Shown: piece after piece, positions 16,535 through 26,324 of the stretch
How the letters are laid out: each line of letters starts with the position of its first letter
How positions within the stretch are numbered: position 1 is the stretch's first letter
Assembly: GCA_016179055.1 (NCBI GenBank)
Contig: JACOSC010000025.1
Span: 1-64,000 of the forward strand
Direction: 5' to 3'
Source: Acidobacteriota bacterium
GTDB taxonomy: Bacteria; Acidobacteriota; UBA6911; JACOSC01
Length of the DNA: 64,000 bases
Position numbers and translations under genes: made by a program
Notes under the pieces: generated by a model
What the model was told of the DNA's origin: nothing
The model's database searches: none
What the model saw: only the letters and a program-made list of their open reading frames with translations

Positions 16535-18427
16535 CTACTCCGGCGCGGGGCGATTCTCTAAGCCCTGGCGGGTTGTGGCATCACGGTCAGCCGCTGCCCA
16601 TATGAGCTGTTCCAAGCTAAATCCCAGTTTGCCATTTTCTTCATTTTCATACGGAGTGCCGGCCGGATCGAACGTTTGATCGGTATTGATTTCCAGCGAC
16701 GACCACGCGTCCACTTCGAGGTCCTGGCCGGGAATCAAGAACGTTTTTATAAACGTATGAGTCTCTTGGCGGAACTCCGCCAGCAGGCGGCCGTCCAAAT
16801 AAAGTGAAATGAGGGGAGGCTGCTTAAGCTGCTCAATCGGCACAAAAGCCTTAATGGTTAACATCTTATCCGAAGAATTCTTGTTCTTCAAAAAACAATA
16901 ACTCTTATTGCCGGTCCATAGAAACGTACGAAAGTACCCGCGATCAAAATCCAAGAAGGCAATGTCAGCCGTACTAATCCACACCGTTTGGTAATGGGAA
17001 GCTGTACTGCGTGCGATTCCGAGCAGACGAAAAGCCTCGGATTCCCTGCTAAAGCCAAGCGCCCAGGTGTAATTTAGCTCGGGATAATGATGGGACAAGA
17101 TGACGGCATTCATGCCTGGCTGGGGCAGAGTGTGCTCGCCGGCGGAAGGAATTAGGGACTGGGATGTGTAGTTTTTCAGATACTGTCGAACAAAAGGGAA
17201 ATACTGCTTATCGTAAAAAATGGTAACATTTTGTGGAGAGATGTTTTTTTGAATGTACTCTATCGCCTGCACGACCGGCGCTTTCTGTTCTCGAAAAATG
17301 CTGACTAGGGGGAGCGCTTGGACGCTTTCGGTTATTAATAGCAGGGTCATTCCTGTGAGGAACGCCGGGTTTCTCAGATGTCCCAGACGCGAGGACAACT
17401 CATTAACGCCGACGGCAGTAAAAAAAGCGAATAGGGGAATATATGGTATCGTGTACTTCATGTAATCCAAAGAATTGAAAAGGAAGGCAAAAATAAGAAA
17501 AGGGAAAAAACAACCGAGGACAATCAGCAGTTCGCGCCACTTTTTCTTGGTAATATAGGATAGCAAGCCCACGGCCGATAGCAAATAACAAATGGCAGCT
17601 AAGAATGGAGTACCCCATATAGTGAGAAACAGCTCTCGCAAAACCCACCCTCCAAGCCGAAATTCCATGAAAGTCTGCATGGTTAGGCCCCACCTATCCG
17701 CTTCTTTGATTTCGTCCGTATACGTGGTAATTAAATCAGCATACTCCTTTAATCCGCCGGCGCCATAGATCGCCATGGGTATGAGCCAGGCCAAGCAAGT
17801 AACGCCTAGGATCGTGATACCCGTCAAGGCCGCCCAAAAATCCCTTGCTCTTAACTTCCCCCATAAAGGGACCAAAAAAAATACTCCCAAAGCAAGATTG
17901 GGGGGTCGCACACCCAAGCCCAAGCCCAGAAGAAAACTGCCAAGGTAAAAATAGCGGTTGTCCTTGCTGCGCAGCAGGAAAGCCAGTGCCATAGCAAAAA
18001 CAAAAAATGCCGTAGGGTCATTGTAACCGGTCTCTCCCGTTGTCCACACCACCGGATTGAAAAGGTAGACCAAGAGCCCGCCGATAGCTATTTTGGCAGA
18101 GGCGGCTTGACGAAAAATATCGTATAGCGGAAAGACGGCGAGGCTTCCAAAAAGCACGCTCATTAGAACTTGCGCGTCTACTTCATTGCCAAAGAGTTTA
18201 TAGGATATACGTATCAAACAAACCCAAAGGGGGTACCCAATAGGATGAGGGCTATTATTGAAGAGATCGTAATTGTGTATCGCCGATGCATAGAGCAGTT
18301 CGTCCCAATCCCAGAATGAAATCTGACGAAAATATAATCGAATGAAGAAAACCGCGGTGAAAATCAGCAATACAAGCCACGCGGTACGGTTCTGTCGGTT
18401 CGGATCCATGAGGTTGTTCTTGCTCAT
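16535..18427 (-). CDS. GT39/ArnT-like polytopic glycosyltransferase
   Basis: A 630-residue membrane protein with about eleven to thirteen hydrophobic segments in its first 400 residues and a soluble periplasmic C-terminus. Near the N-terminus, WDWDELLYASAIHNYDLF carries the acidic D-E motif in the first external loop that is typical of lipid-phosphate-dependent GT-C transferases. These enzymes transfer sugars from polyprenyl phosphate in the periplasm. Start at 18427 (MSKNNLMDPNRQ) is preferred; the longer upstream reading is not hydrophobic or conserved. As the last gene of the minus-strand glycan cluster it would act on the GT2-made polyprenyl-linked sugar. Confidence 0.75.
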   Translation of the reverse strand: MSKNNLMDPNRQNRTAWLVLLIFTAVFFIRLYFRQISFWDWDELLYASAIHNYDLFNNSPHPIGYPLWVCLIRISYKLFGNEVDAQVLMSVLFGSLAVFPLYDIFRQAASAKIAIGGLLVYLFNPVVWTTGETGYNDPTAFFVFAMALAFLLRSKDNRYFYLGSFLLGLGLGVRPPNLALGVFFLVPLWGKLRARDFWAALTGITILGVTCLAWLIPMAIYGAGGLKEYADLITTYTDEIKEADRWGLTMQTFMEFRLGGWVLRELFLTIWGTPFLAAICYLLSAVGLLSYITKKKWRELLIVLGCFFPFLIFAFLFNSLDYMKYTIPYIPLFAFFTAVGVNELSSRLGHLRNPAFLTGMTLLLITESVQALPLVSIFREQKAPVVQAIEYIQKNISPQNVTIFYDKQYFPFVRQYLKNYTSQSLIPSAGEHTLPQPGMNAVILSHHYPELNYTWALGFSRESEAFRLLGIARSTASHYQTVWISTADIAFLDFDRGYFRTFLWTGNKSYCFLKNKNSSDKMLTIKAFVPIEQLKQPPLISLYLDGRLLAEFRQETHTFIKTFLIPGQDLEVDAWSSLEINTDQTFDPAGTPYENEENGKLGFSLEQLIWAAADRDATTRQGLENRPAPE

Positions 18428-18567
18428 GTTAGAAGAAAGCCGTATCCAAACCGGGGCGTTCTTAGCCACCCACAGCTTGACCATCGACCGAAAGACAATT
18501 CGGTAATGCCACCCCTATCGAATTAGCCGACACGCGGCTCGCTCATCCCGCCACTGTGACAAAATAT

Positions 18568-19197
18568 TTAAAACAACTTTCTGGTAAGGACAAAGACCTG
18601 ATAGTCGCAGAAGCCGCTGAGTACGGGGAATTGCAAGTCGATTTTAAAATAGCGCTCAATCCACGTGCTGTAAACAGCGGGTGGGCGAATGTGTGCGCCT
18701 AAATCGGCCGCATGAATGAGCCGACCCGGAAGATTCCACCAAGCGCGGGTAGGTATATCTTCCAATACTAGAACGCGTCCGCCCGGCTTGATCACCCGTT
18801 GAATTTCCGTCATCGTGGCATCGACCGTGGATTCATCCATGTGGTGAAGCACACCCACGACGAGGATAGCGTCAAAGCGCGCCGATGGAAAGGCCATGGC
18901 GCGGCCATCCACTTGCGTAAACCCACGATCAGGATAGCGGCGGGCGGCATGGCGGAGATGCTGCCAGAAAAAATCCATCCCAATATAACTCTTTGCAGGG
19001 ATCAGATGACTCAATTCGCCGGTGCCACAGCCCATATCGAGTATCTTCGCATCGCCGGCGCACAAACCCGGAGCCGTCAGCAAGTGTTCGCGTATCAGAC
19101 GTTTTTGCGCGCTGAAATTATTTTCGACCAGCCGACGCAGGATATTCGAAAAAACCGCGCTCGAACCCAACCAGTTTAATAAATTTCCCAAGGGCAT
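18568..19197 (-). CDS. class I SAM-dependent methyltransferase
   Basis: A 209-residue methyltransferase. Motif I is ILDMGCGTGELSHLIP, the acidic end of beta-2 is IGMDFF, and motif post-I/II is FDAILVVGVLHHMDE; the type is Methyltransf_11/25. AGGAG lies 11 bases before the ATG at 19197. It is 15 bases downstream of a DegT aminotransferase gene and in the same operon, so it probably modifies the sugar or lipid carrier of this cluster. The acceptor is unknown. Confidence 0.88.
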   Translation of the reverse strand: MPLGNLLNWLGSSAVFSNILRRLVENNFSAQKRLIREHLLTAPGLCAGDAKILDMGCGTGELSHLIPAKSYIGMDFFWQHLRHAARRYPDRGFTQVDGRAMAFPSARFDAILVVGVLHHMDESTVDATMTEIQRVIKPGGRVLVLEDIPTRAWWNLPGRLIHAADLGAHIRPPAVYSTWIERYFKIDLQFPVLSGFCDYQVFVLTRKLF

Positions 19198-19212
19198 GAT
19201 ATCGCTCTTCTC

Positions 19213-20337
19213 CTAACCGGCTCGAAAGCGCAGAATCGTCCGCGCCGCTCGCTCAGCATCACCCAAAGATAGTTCCGGCCAGAGCGGCAGGGAAAGCACT
19301 TCATCGGCCGCGCGCTCGGCGTGCGGCAGGTCGCCGCGCCGATACCCTAAATGTGCATAGGCTTCTTGCAGATGGGCCGGGATGCGGTAGTGGATCTGCG
19401 TGTCGATCCCTTCAGCGGCGAGAAAGTCCCGCAGCGCGTCGCGCGCGGCCGTCCGTACAACGTAAAGGTGATTGACGCTCCGGCCATAGGGCATTTCTGT
19501 CGGCGACGACACGATACGGCTATCCTTTAACAGTGCGGTATAGAGGGCAGCGCGCTGGCGCCGAGCGGCATTGTCGGAATCGAGATGCCGCAATTTTACA
19601 CGAAGCACCGCCGCCTGAATCTCATCCAGTCGGCTGTTGAGCCCAACAATAGGGTGATGATAGTAGTCACTGCGGCCGCCATTGCGCAGCAAACGCGCCC
19701 GCTCGGCGACGGCAGCGTCGTTGACGGTAACCATACCGCCGTCGCCAAACGCTCCCAGGTTCTTGGTCGGGTAAAAACTGAACGCGGCCGCGTCGCCAAT
19801 GCTGCCGACGCGCCGATCTCCGTATGTAGCGCCATGCGCCTGCGCGCAGTCCTCAACCAGCTTAAGCCGACGAGCGCGGGTTAGCTCCAGCAACGGGGTA
19901 AGGTCGGCCGCCTGACCATACAGATGCACGGGTAATACGGCTCTAGTGCGCGGAGTGATCTTTGCGGCCACGGCTTCAGGGTCTATATTAAAGGAGGTTG
20001 GGTTGATGTCGGCGAAAACCGGCGTGGCGCCCGTGGCGCTGATGCCCAGCACCGTGAACAGGGCCGTGTGCGGGCTCGTGATAACTTCATCACCATGACC
20101 CACTCCCACGGACTGCAAGGCGATCTGGATGGCCTCGGTGCCATTGCCGCAGCCGATGGCATGCGCCACCCCAATATAGGCCGCAAATTCCTGTTCAAAC
20201 TGTTCGCCCTCCTGGCCTAATATGAACCAAGAACGCTCCAATACCCCGGCTATGGCCGAATCGAATTCTGCCTTATGACGCACATATTGCTCTTGAGTGC
20301 TGCTCTGCGGGATACGCGCCGAGTTATTTGTCTGCAA
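19213..20337 (-). CDS. DegT/DnrJ/EryC1/StrS family PLP aminotransferase (sugar)
   Basis: A 374-residue nucleotide-sugar aminotransferase. The PLP-binding Lys is in SFYPTKNLGAFGDGGMV, and VEDCAQAHGATY carries the Asp that contacts the pyridine nitrogen. The family transfers an amino group from Glu or Gln to a keto-sugar. I place the start at a TTG (20337) because a strong GAGGAG lies 7 bases upstream; an ATG at 20352 sits on top of that Shine-Dalgarno sequence. The start overlaps the end of the epimerase gene (stop 20324), suggesting coupled translation of dehydratase or epimerase and aminotransferase. Confidence 0.9.
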   Translation of the reverse strand: MQTNNSARIPQSSTQEQYVRHKAEFDSAIAGVLERSWFILGQEGEQFEQEFAAYIGVAHAIGCGNGTEAIQIALQSVGVGHGDEVITSPHTALFTVLGISATGATPVFADINPTSFNIDPEAVAAKITPRTRAVLPVHLYGQAADLTPLLELTRARRLKLVEDCAQAHGATYGDRRVGSIGDAAAFSFYPTKNLGAFGDGGMVTVNDAAVAERARLLRNGGRSDYYHHPIVGLNSRLDEIQAAVLRVKLRHLDSDNAARRQRAALYTALLKDSRIVSSPTEMPYGRSVNHLYVVRTAARDALRDFLAAEGIDTQIHYRIPAHLQEAYAHLGYRRGDLPHAERAADEVLSLPLWPELSLGDAERAARTILRFRAG

Positions 20338-21367
20338 GATTCTTCTCCTCATTCCAATAGTGAGCATGGTGCTCGCGGTAGTAAGCGACCATACGTGTGA
20401 GGCCTTCGCGGAGAGGCACGCGCGGCTGCCAACTGAGTTCCTTACTGATCTTGCCATAGTTGCCGTAATAAGCGCCAATGTCAATCCGCTTGCGGTCGTC
20501 GGGCCATGGATGCAAAATATAACCACCGGGACTTTGTGTAATCTCGACCAGCAACTCGACAAATTGCCGCAGGGTCACCGGGTCATTTCCCAGGTTATAG
20601 ATTTGGCCATTGGCGACATCGCCGGCGCCAACCATCAGGAAAGCCTCGACCACATCATCGACGTAATTCAAGTCGCGAATCTGCTCCCCGTCCCCCCACA
20701 GCGGAATGGGACGCCCCTCGATAGCCAGGCGGACAAACCAACTGATGAAACCCATGCGCTCATCTTTCATCCACTGTCGCGGGCCATAAGTGTTGGTCAG
20801 GCGCAGTGACGTCGCGCGCAAGCCATACACATTGTTGTAAAGAATGTGATACCATTCGCCTGCCATCTTGTTGATGCCGTTCACATCTGTGGGATGCATC
20901 AGATGTCGCTCATCGACCGGCAAATAATCGGCTTTGCCATATTGTTGTCGAGTTCCGGCAAATATGATCTTAACGCCGGGATTATAGTGACGGCAGGCTT
21001 CCAAAATTACTACCTGGCTGCGGCAATTGATTTCCAGGTCCGTATAGGGATCAATCATGCTGTCGCGATGGCTAACTTGTCCCGCCAAATTAAAAATGAT
21101 GTCCTGCCCCTGCACAAGATAGTTCATCGTAGGGGCCGTACGAATATCGGCGACATTAACGCGGACGCGCGCGGAGTAGCCATCGAGGTTCAGATTAAAA
21201 AGATTGCCGCCATAAACCGGAATTAATGAGTCTACTACCAGCACATCGGCGCCCAGATCGGCCAACCGCCGGGCGAGGTTACTGCCGATAAAACCTAGAC
21301 CACCGGTGACCATCACGCGGCGCCCCCGGTAAGCTTCCCTATAGTCTACTTCCATGAGCTGTCCCAA
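20324..21367 (-). CDS. NAD-dependent epimerase/dehydratase (extended SDR, NGINK subtype)
   Basis: A 347-residue nucleotide-sugar enzyme. It has the Rossmann motif VTGGLGFIGSNLARRL, the adenine/nicotinamide contacts NLAGQVSH and the sugar-nucleotide segment RLTNTYGPRQ. In the position of the catalytic YxxxK it has NGINK, so Tyr is replaced by Asn while Lys is kept. I place the start at TTG 21367 because GAGGAG (21373-21378) is 5 bases upstream; the next ATG (21355) is too far from it. It makes or reshapes the NDP-sugar aminated by the next gene. Confidence 0.88.
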   Translation of the reverse strand: MGQLMEVDYREAYRGRRVMVTGGLGFIGSNLARRLADLGADVLVVDSLIPVYGGNLFNLNLDGYSARVRVNVADIRTAPTMNYLVQGQDIIFNLAGQVSHRDSMIDPYTDLEINCRSQVVILEACRHYNPGVKIIFAGTRQQYGKADYLPVDERHLMHPTDVNGINKMAGEWYHILYNNVYGLRATSLRLTNTYGPRQWMKDERMGFISWFVRLAIEGRPIPLWGDGEQIRDLNYVDDVVEAFLMVGAGDVANGQIYNLGNDPVTLRQFVELLVEITQSPGGYILHPWPDDRKRIDIGAYYGNYGKISKELSWQPRVPLREGLTRMVAYYREHHAHYWNEEKNLADK

Positions 21368-21387
21368 ATAATCTCCTCTAAAAAAAC

Positions 21388-21473
21388 CTGGGAGCGCCCC
21401 GACTACCGTCGGGGCGAATCCCTTAGCGAATTGCGTCCACCCTTGCCCCGATGGTAGTCGGGGCGCTCCCAGG
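21388..21473. repeat. REP palindrome (GGAGCGCCCCGAC type)
   Basis: CCTGGGAGCGCCCCGAC at the left and GTCGGGGCGCTCCCAGG at the right form a long inverted repeat with an internal CGACTACCGTCGGGG hairpin. A sister copy lies near 31933-32015. It sits immediately upstream of the epimerase Shine-Dalgarno sequence. Two copies of GGGGYATGAACAACTCC occur nearby, at about 21514 and 21643. Confidence 0.6.
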
Positions 21474-21725
21474 CGCGTCGTTGCTATATTCATTCGTCGG
21501 GGTACCCCTCACAGGGGCATGAACAACTCCTCTGAATACAGCACCGGTTGCGGTAGCGACCGAGTGCGCCCCAGCCTATCCGCCTCGGCCATCCGCCCGC
21601 TACCGCAGGCGGTTCTGTTTTTCAATCGTCGTGGCGCCCCAAAGGGGTATGAACAACTCCTTAGTTAACGCTGATCCGAAAAACTGACACTACAGAAGCC
21701 GCTCACGGCGGTTAGGAGCCTCTTC

Positions 21726-21863
21726 ATACCTGAATTTTGCACGAGAATCACCAGGATCGTCTGGAAACAAGGCTTCAGCGTTGTTTTACGCTGATTAGCT
21801 GAGAACGCACAGTCATCGCTAAGTTACCCTCCGTGGTGATGATCGTCCGTGCAAAAATTTTTT
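21726..21863. repeat. dispersed element, copy 1 (partner at 48.5 kb)
   Basis: It begins ACCTGAATTTTGCACGA and ends in a block (21806-21863) including CATCGCTAAGTTACCCTCCG and CGTCCGTGCAAAAA. Both parts recur at 48468-48613, but there the second block is inverted relative to the first. The remainder of the gap to 22161 (including the A+T-rich stretch near 22080) holds no gene that I can support. Confidence 0.55.
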
Positions 21864-22161
21864 CTAAACCGATAAGATGACTGGAAGCCCACGCCTTTAG
21901 GATTTCAATGTGTAGACCGCTCACTAAGGAGAAGCGTTACGAGCATACCCCCAAAGACAACCCACCCTCACATAATCCGAAAGAGAATTGCGCCGGGCGA
22001 GTGACTCTGATGGCGCATGGTAAGAAATGGTGCCCTGAGCAAATCGGCTAAACATAAAGACTTTCTATTCCCAAAAGCTCAATTATATTAATTAATCCAC
22101 TTTACGTCAATGAAAAATTAAGCCGTGACCAATTAAGCCGGAAAATCCAAGGTGGGCGCGC

Positions 22162-22920
22162 TCAGGGACTATTAATACCAAATGGTTTTTTAAAAGTGCC
22201 CACGACGGATAATCCAAACGGGAAGTGAATACGCTTCAACAATAAGTTTTCCACTCGCATGATGCTTAATAGGAGTTTGTTAACCAGGGGATGCGCAGGT
22301 TGTATCCCCGAGGTAGGCGCCTGTTGAAAGTGTTCCATTACTCTTTGCAGCACGGCCAAGGGAAAAAGCATGGCGAGCCGGTATCCTATTCTTAAGCGGA
22401 CGAATCCAGCCTGCTCAGCCAGCTCTTCGAGTTCCGGGCAAGTAAAGCGGTGCTTGGTGTGGACAATAGCGTCGTGACCTGAACGCAACCATTCGTACGC
22501 CGCCAATTGGATAACGAGTAGGCCGCCGGGCTTGAGGACTCGAAAAAGTTCAGCCATGGCCTGGGCATGAAGGGCCTTCTCAATCAAGTAGACCACATCT
22601 ATCGAGATCACTACATCAAAACAGCTATTCCCATAGGGAATGTTGAGTATGGATCCTTGCTTAGTAAAAGTGAGGCCGCGCAACCAACAAAACTTAATAG
22701 CTTCGGTGGAGTAATCAAAACCGCTCAGCGACAACCCTTCGAGGTCTTGTAGTTGTAAGAGCAATCCACCGGTTCCACAGCCCGCATCACAAACCCGCAA
22801 TTCTTTAGAGCTGCGCTTTTGATAGTCAAGAATAATTTGTTTGACATACTCATGAAGAGAAACGTACCACCAGTGTGCTCGTTCATTTTCATAAATATTC
22901 TTATATTCGCTTATTTCCAT
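22162..22920 (-). CDS. class I SAM-dependent methyltransferase
   Basis: A 252-residue methyltransferase with motif I VCDAGCGTGGLLLQL, beta-2 acid in SGFDYS and motif II FDVVISIDVVYLIE. The N-terminal YENERAHWWYVSLHEYV segment is typical of methyltransferases found in surface-glycan and glycolipid clusters. Its start overlaps the GT2 gene's 3' end by 20 bases, so the two are probably translated together. The acceptor is unknown. Confidence 0.88.
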   Translation of the reverse strand: MEISEYKNIYENERAHWWYVSLHEYVKQIILDYQKRSSKELRVCDAGCGTGGLLLQLQDLEGLSLSGFDYSTEAIKFCWLRGLTFTKQGSILNIPYGNSCFDVVISIDVVYLIEKALHAQAMAELFRVLKPGGLLVIQLAAYEWLRSGHDAIVHTKHRFTCPELEELAEQAGFVRLRIGYRLAMLFPLAVLQRVMEHFQQAPTSGIQPAHPLVNKLLLSIMRVENLLLKRIHFPFGLSVVGTFKKPFGINSP

Positions 22921-23887
22921 CAGACCTATAAACTTCCTTCACAATATACAACGGTGTGCCATTTTGGGTAAAAAAAATGCGGCCAAGATACTCGCCAATC
23001 ATTCCCAGCGAGGTCAGTTGCACCCCGGAAAATATGATAAACAAAATCATCAATGATGCGTAACCGGCGGGCACGTTCGGGTATCGGAGCCTTTCGATGA
23101 CGGTAACCATACCAAAAACTAAACCGATCCCCGTAACCATCAAACCCAGCACAATCGAGAGACGCAAAGGCAGAATCGAAAAATTAGTGAACATATTGAG
23201 CCAGAGCCGGATCAAACGGTGAATGTTGTAGTTGGACTTCCCTTCCATCCGCCAGTTATGTCGAACCTTGACTTTGCCATAGCTCCGGCTAATGCGAAAG
23301 ATTATTCCATCCAGATAAGGGAAAGGTCCCTGGTATTTGCAAACCTCATTAATAAGAAACCGGCTGAGCACTTTAAAACTGGAAAGATACAGATCGCGAG
23401 GTTTTTTAAGCATGATGGTAGCGACGCGATCATTAAAGCGACTGCCCAAATTTCTAAACAGGCTATGCTTCTTCTTGTCAAAAAAGCTATACACGACATC
23501 GCAGTGGCACTTGAGAGCATGTTCGACCAGTGCAATGATTTCCTCAGGTGGGTTTTGAAAATCATCATCGATGATCCCCGCGTAGTCTCCCGAGGTGTGG
23601 GCTAATCCCGCAAGAACGGCATTATGTTCCCCAAAATTTCTCGACAAATTAACAAAGACCGTTGACTCCGGAAAACGCTTATGCACTCTGATACAGGCCT
23701 CGGCACTGTTATCCTCGCTGCCGTCATTGACCATGACGACCTCAGTTCGATAGTATGGTGAAAGCGCGGCGAAAACGCTTTCCACTAGTGGCTCGATAGA
23801 TTTCTCGCCATTATATACCGGAATCACCACTGATATAAAAAGATTAGAATTTGTTGGAGGGATAATTTCGTGCGTGCCTTGTTTCAT
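22901..23887 (-). CDS. GT2 family polyprenyl-phosphate glycosyltransferase (ArnC/GtrB-like)
   Basis: A 328-residue GT2 enzyme. The catalytic domain shows SVVIPVYNGE at the N-terminus, VMVNDGSEDNS and the metal-binding DDDFQNPPEE (acidic motif), then two C-terminal membrane helices (about residues 240-265 and 275-300). This architecture is that of enzymes transferring a sugar from an NDP-sugar to undecaprenyl phosphate on the cytosolic face. The product would be a donor for the GT39-like enzyme of the same cluster. Confidence 0.9.
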   Translation of the reverse strand: MKQGTHEIIPPTNSNLFISVVIPVYNGEKSIEPLVESVFAALSPYYRTEVVMVNDGSEDNSAEACIRVHKRFPESTVFVNLSRNFGEHNAVLAGLAHTSGDYAGIIDDDFQNPPEEIIALVEHALKCHCDVVYSFFDKKKHSLFRNLGSRFNDRVATIMLKKPRDLYLSSFKVLSRFLINEVCKYQGPFPYLDGIIFRISRSYGKVKVRHNWRMEGKSNYNIHRLIRLWLNMFTNFSILPLRLSIVLGLMVTGIGLVFGMVTVIERLRYPNVPAGYASLMILFIIFSGVQLTSLGMIGEYLGRIFFTQNGTPLYIVKEVYRSDGNKRI

Positions 23888-24201
23888 AGAGCTATGTCAA
23901 CATTGAACGACCCGTATCGGATCGACCGCGGCCCGCCATCTGGCCGATGCCATCGGCTTGTCTAAGTATCCATGGCCATCTGACGCGCATCGTAAAGTCT
24001 CATCAACAATTGAGAACGTTTGTAGTACTCTGCCGGGAATAATAACCCGTTTACGACCCGTATTTTATCAAACTTTCCGCGAAAACACCAATCTGATTTG
24101 TCAAGTTCAGGAATTCCCGGTCGGCGGGCAAGCGGTATAATCGTTGAGTTTCCTTTCACGTCACCAGAACATGGGTTGTCCTCGCTATTGTCTCGAAAAA
24201 A
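23888..24201. other. intergenic gap inside the glycan cluster
   Basis: A 314-base gap between two minus-strand genes. I see no coding sequence, repeat or clear terminator. Confidence 0.35.
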
Positions 24202-25437
24202 TTAGACGCACGTTCGGTAATGCCGTATAACCTTATGGACGGCCTTAACCACGTCCCTCGCATCTTCTATGGTCAAGCGGGGCGACATCGGAAGTGAAAG
24301 AATCTGCTCTCCGGTTCGATACGCCACCGGGTAGTCTTCCGGTTTATATCCGTACTTGTCCCGATAAAAAGGGTTCGTATGCAAGGAGCGATAGTGCAGG
24401 GAGACTCCAATATTTTCTGCCATCAGGGCCTCAAGAATTTGGTTGCGGCTTACGGAAAACTGGTCCATATCAAATATCAGCACGTAAAGGTGCATGGCAT
24501 GCCGATCGATTTCATCGTTCGGGTGCGGTTGCGTCCGCAGATAATCCACCGTGGAAAAAGCCTCGTCATAGACTTTCGCGGCCTCATAGCGACGAACCAA
24601 GAGTGACTCTTGTTTGCGCAGTTGGTGCAAGCCCAGAGAGGCTTGTATGTCCGTCATGTTGTATTTATAGCCGGCATAGACAACTTCCGCCGGCACGTAA
24701 CGCCGTGATGTGAAGCGCTGCCACGCGTCGCGTCCCAAACCGTGCAAACGGTACACCAGCAACTTGTCCGCCAGGCCGGCGTCATCCGTCGTAATCATCC
24801 CACCCTCGCCGGTCGTCAGATTCTTATTGGCATAAAAACTGAAGCTCGTCAGCGGGCTGATCGACCCTACCATACGTCCCTTGTATTTGGTCGAAATCGC
24901 GTGGGCCGCATCCTCGATGACCGTCAGGCCATGCTTATTGCAGATCTGATGAATCTCGTCCATATCGCAGGCTAACCCACCATAATGTACCGCGATGATG
25001 CCGCGCGTTCTCGGGGTAATTGCGGCTTCTATGGCGGCGGGGCTCATGTTGAGCGTGCTGGGATCAATATCGACAAAAACCGGACGAGCATTAACATGTT
25101 CGATAACATTGGCAGAGGCGCAAAAAGTCAGCGGAGTCACGATGACTTCATCGCCGGCGCCAATTCCGCTCACGACAAGGCTCAAGTGTAGCCCGGCGGT
25201 ACACGAGTTTACTGAGATGGCGTACTTGGCCCCGACGTACTTGGCGAACTCTTCTTCAAATCTCATGGTCTTCGGACCAGTGCTGAGCCAACCGGACTTA
25301 AGCGTGTCGACCACTTCATCAATCTCATCGCCGTCAATGCTCGGTGGCGCCAATGACAGGAACGACTCGCGCACCGGATTTCCGCCTTCGATCGCTAACA
25401 AATCAGTGTTTTCAAAAGGCATCTTTAGCCTATCCAT
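24202..25437 (-). CDS. DegT/DnrJ/EryC1/StrS family PLP aminotransferase (ArnB/PseC-like)
   Basis: A 411-residue aminotransferase with PLP Lys in SFYANKNLTTGEGGMITTDD and VIEDAAHAIST carrying the conserved Asp. LSTGPKTMRFEEEFAKYVG is the usual N-terminal segment of the ArnB/PseC/WbpE branch. The ATG at 25437 follows GGAG with 8-base spacing. It differs from the aminotransferase at 19213, so two aminations (or two sugars) are likely in this cluster. Confidence 0.9.
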   Translation of the reverse strand: MDRLKMPFENTDLLAIEGGNPVRESFLSLAPPSIDGDEIDEVVDTLKSGWLSTGPKTMRFEEEFAKYVGAKYAISVNSCTAGLHLSLVVSGIGAGDEVIVTPLTFCASANVIEHVNARPVFVDIDPSTLNMSPAAIEAAITPRTRGIIAVHYGGLACDMDEIHQICNKHGLTVIEDAAHAISTKYKGRMVGSISPLTSFSFYANKNLTTGEGGMITTDDAGLADKLLVYRLHGLGRDAWQRFTSRRYVPAEVVYAGYKYNMTDIQASLGLHQLRKQESLLVRRYEAAKVYDEAFSTVDYLRTQPHPNDEIDRHAMHLYVLIFDMDQFSVSRNQILEALMAENIGVSLHYRSLHTNPFYRDKYGYKPEDYPVAYRTGEQILSLPMSPRLTIEDARDVVKAVHKVIRHYRTCV

Positions 25438-25720
25438 AGCTTTTTCTCCAAATTCTCGGATCTCGTAGCGGCATGGATAGCTCGTAGACCGCCTGTGTGC
25501 CTCTTGCCCAACGTAATAATCCAATAACGCGTTGGTTGATCGGCTTTAGGGCGAGCTAAGGCTGGACCTATGAACGTCCTACGCGGTAAACCAGTACACC
25601 AAACTCATGTTCCTAGGGCCTCATGTAGAAGGCTCTCTCCACGCTTACCTTACTTAGCCGCGACTCTGACAACGCATTCCGAAATCTTATTTCGCGGCCT
25701 ATCGGCGCGACCAACCTCCA

Positions 25721-26323
25721 TTATAGTCGGTCCAGGTCCCCTTTCAAGACCGCCACTATCTCTACGTCCCCTTCGATCAGCGTAATCAGGCGATCTTTGT
25801 AATTCTCCAGAAATGCCTTGAACGACGCCGGAGTAAATCGGTGCGGCTTCATGCCATCGCCAGGATCATTAAGCAAGTAGGCCAGTTTACGTATGAACCA
25901 GCATGATGACTCCGTGTTGTTGCGAACGGGTTCCACGAGAATAAATCGCTTGGAATACGCCAGAATTTTGTCGATCAAGGCCTTGTGAGCTGGAATAAAT
26001 TGGTAAAGGCTGGCCATCATTAAGCTGAAGTCGGCCGGCACAGGCTCGTCTACACAAATATTCATAACTTGGCACGGAACGCCGCGTTGGTCGCGCAGCC
26101 GCGCAATGAACTGTTCATTAAAATCCAAGCCCAGGTACGCAACATCCCGGTGTTTTAAATGCGACGTGTATATCTCGGCGTCTCCACAACAATAGTCGAC
26201 GACTCGAACGTGGTCGGGCACGAGTGCTGCCACCGTCGTATAGCGTTTCCGATATTTACTCCGGTACGAAAGCAGCAGACCGAGCTTATATAAGAGGAGG
26301 GAGCGATAAATAATGGATGGCAT
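25721..26323 (-). CDS. class I SAM-dependent methyltransferase-like protein
   Basis: A 200-residue protein with a methyltransferase fold: motif I VRVVDYCCGDAEIY, beta-2 acid in GLDFNEQF. The glycine-rich loop is less typical than in its neighbours (CCGDAE). The ATG at 26323 starts one base after the stop codon of the GT2 gene, so the two are coupled. Its substrate is unknown. Confidence 0.8.
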   Translation of the reverse strand: MPSIIYRSLLLYKLGLLLSYRSKYRKRYTTVAALVPDHVRVVDYCCGDAEIYTSHLKHRDVAYLGLDFNEQFIARLRDQRGVPCQVMNICVDEPVPADFSLMMASLYQFIPAHKALIDKILAYSKRFILVEPVRNNTESSCWFIRKLAYLLNDPGDGMKPHRFTPASFKAFLENYKDRLITLIEGDVEIVAVLKGDLDRL

Positions 26324-26324
26324 T

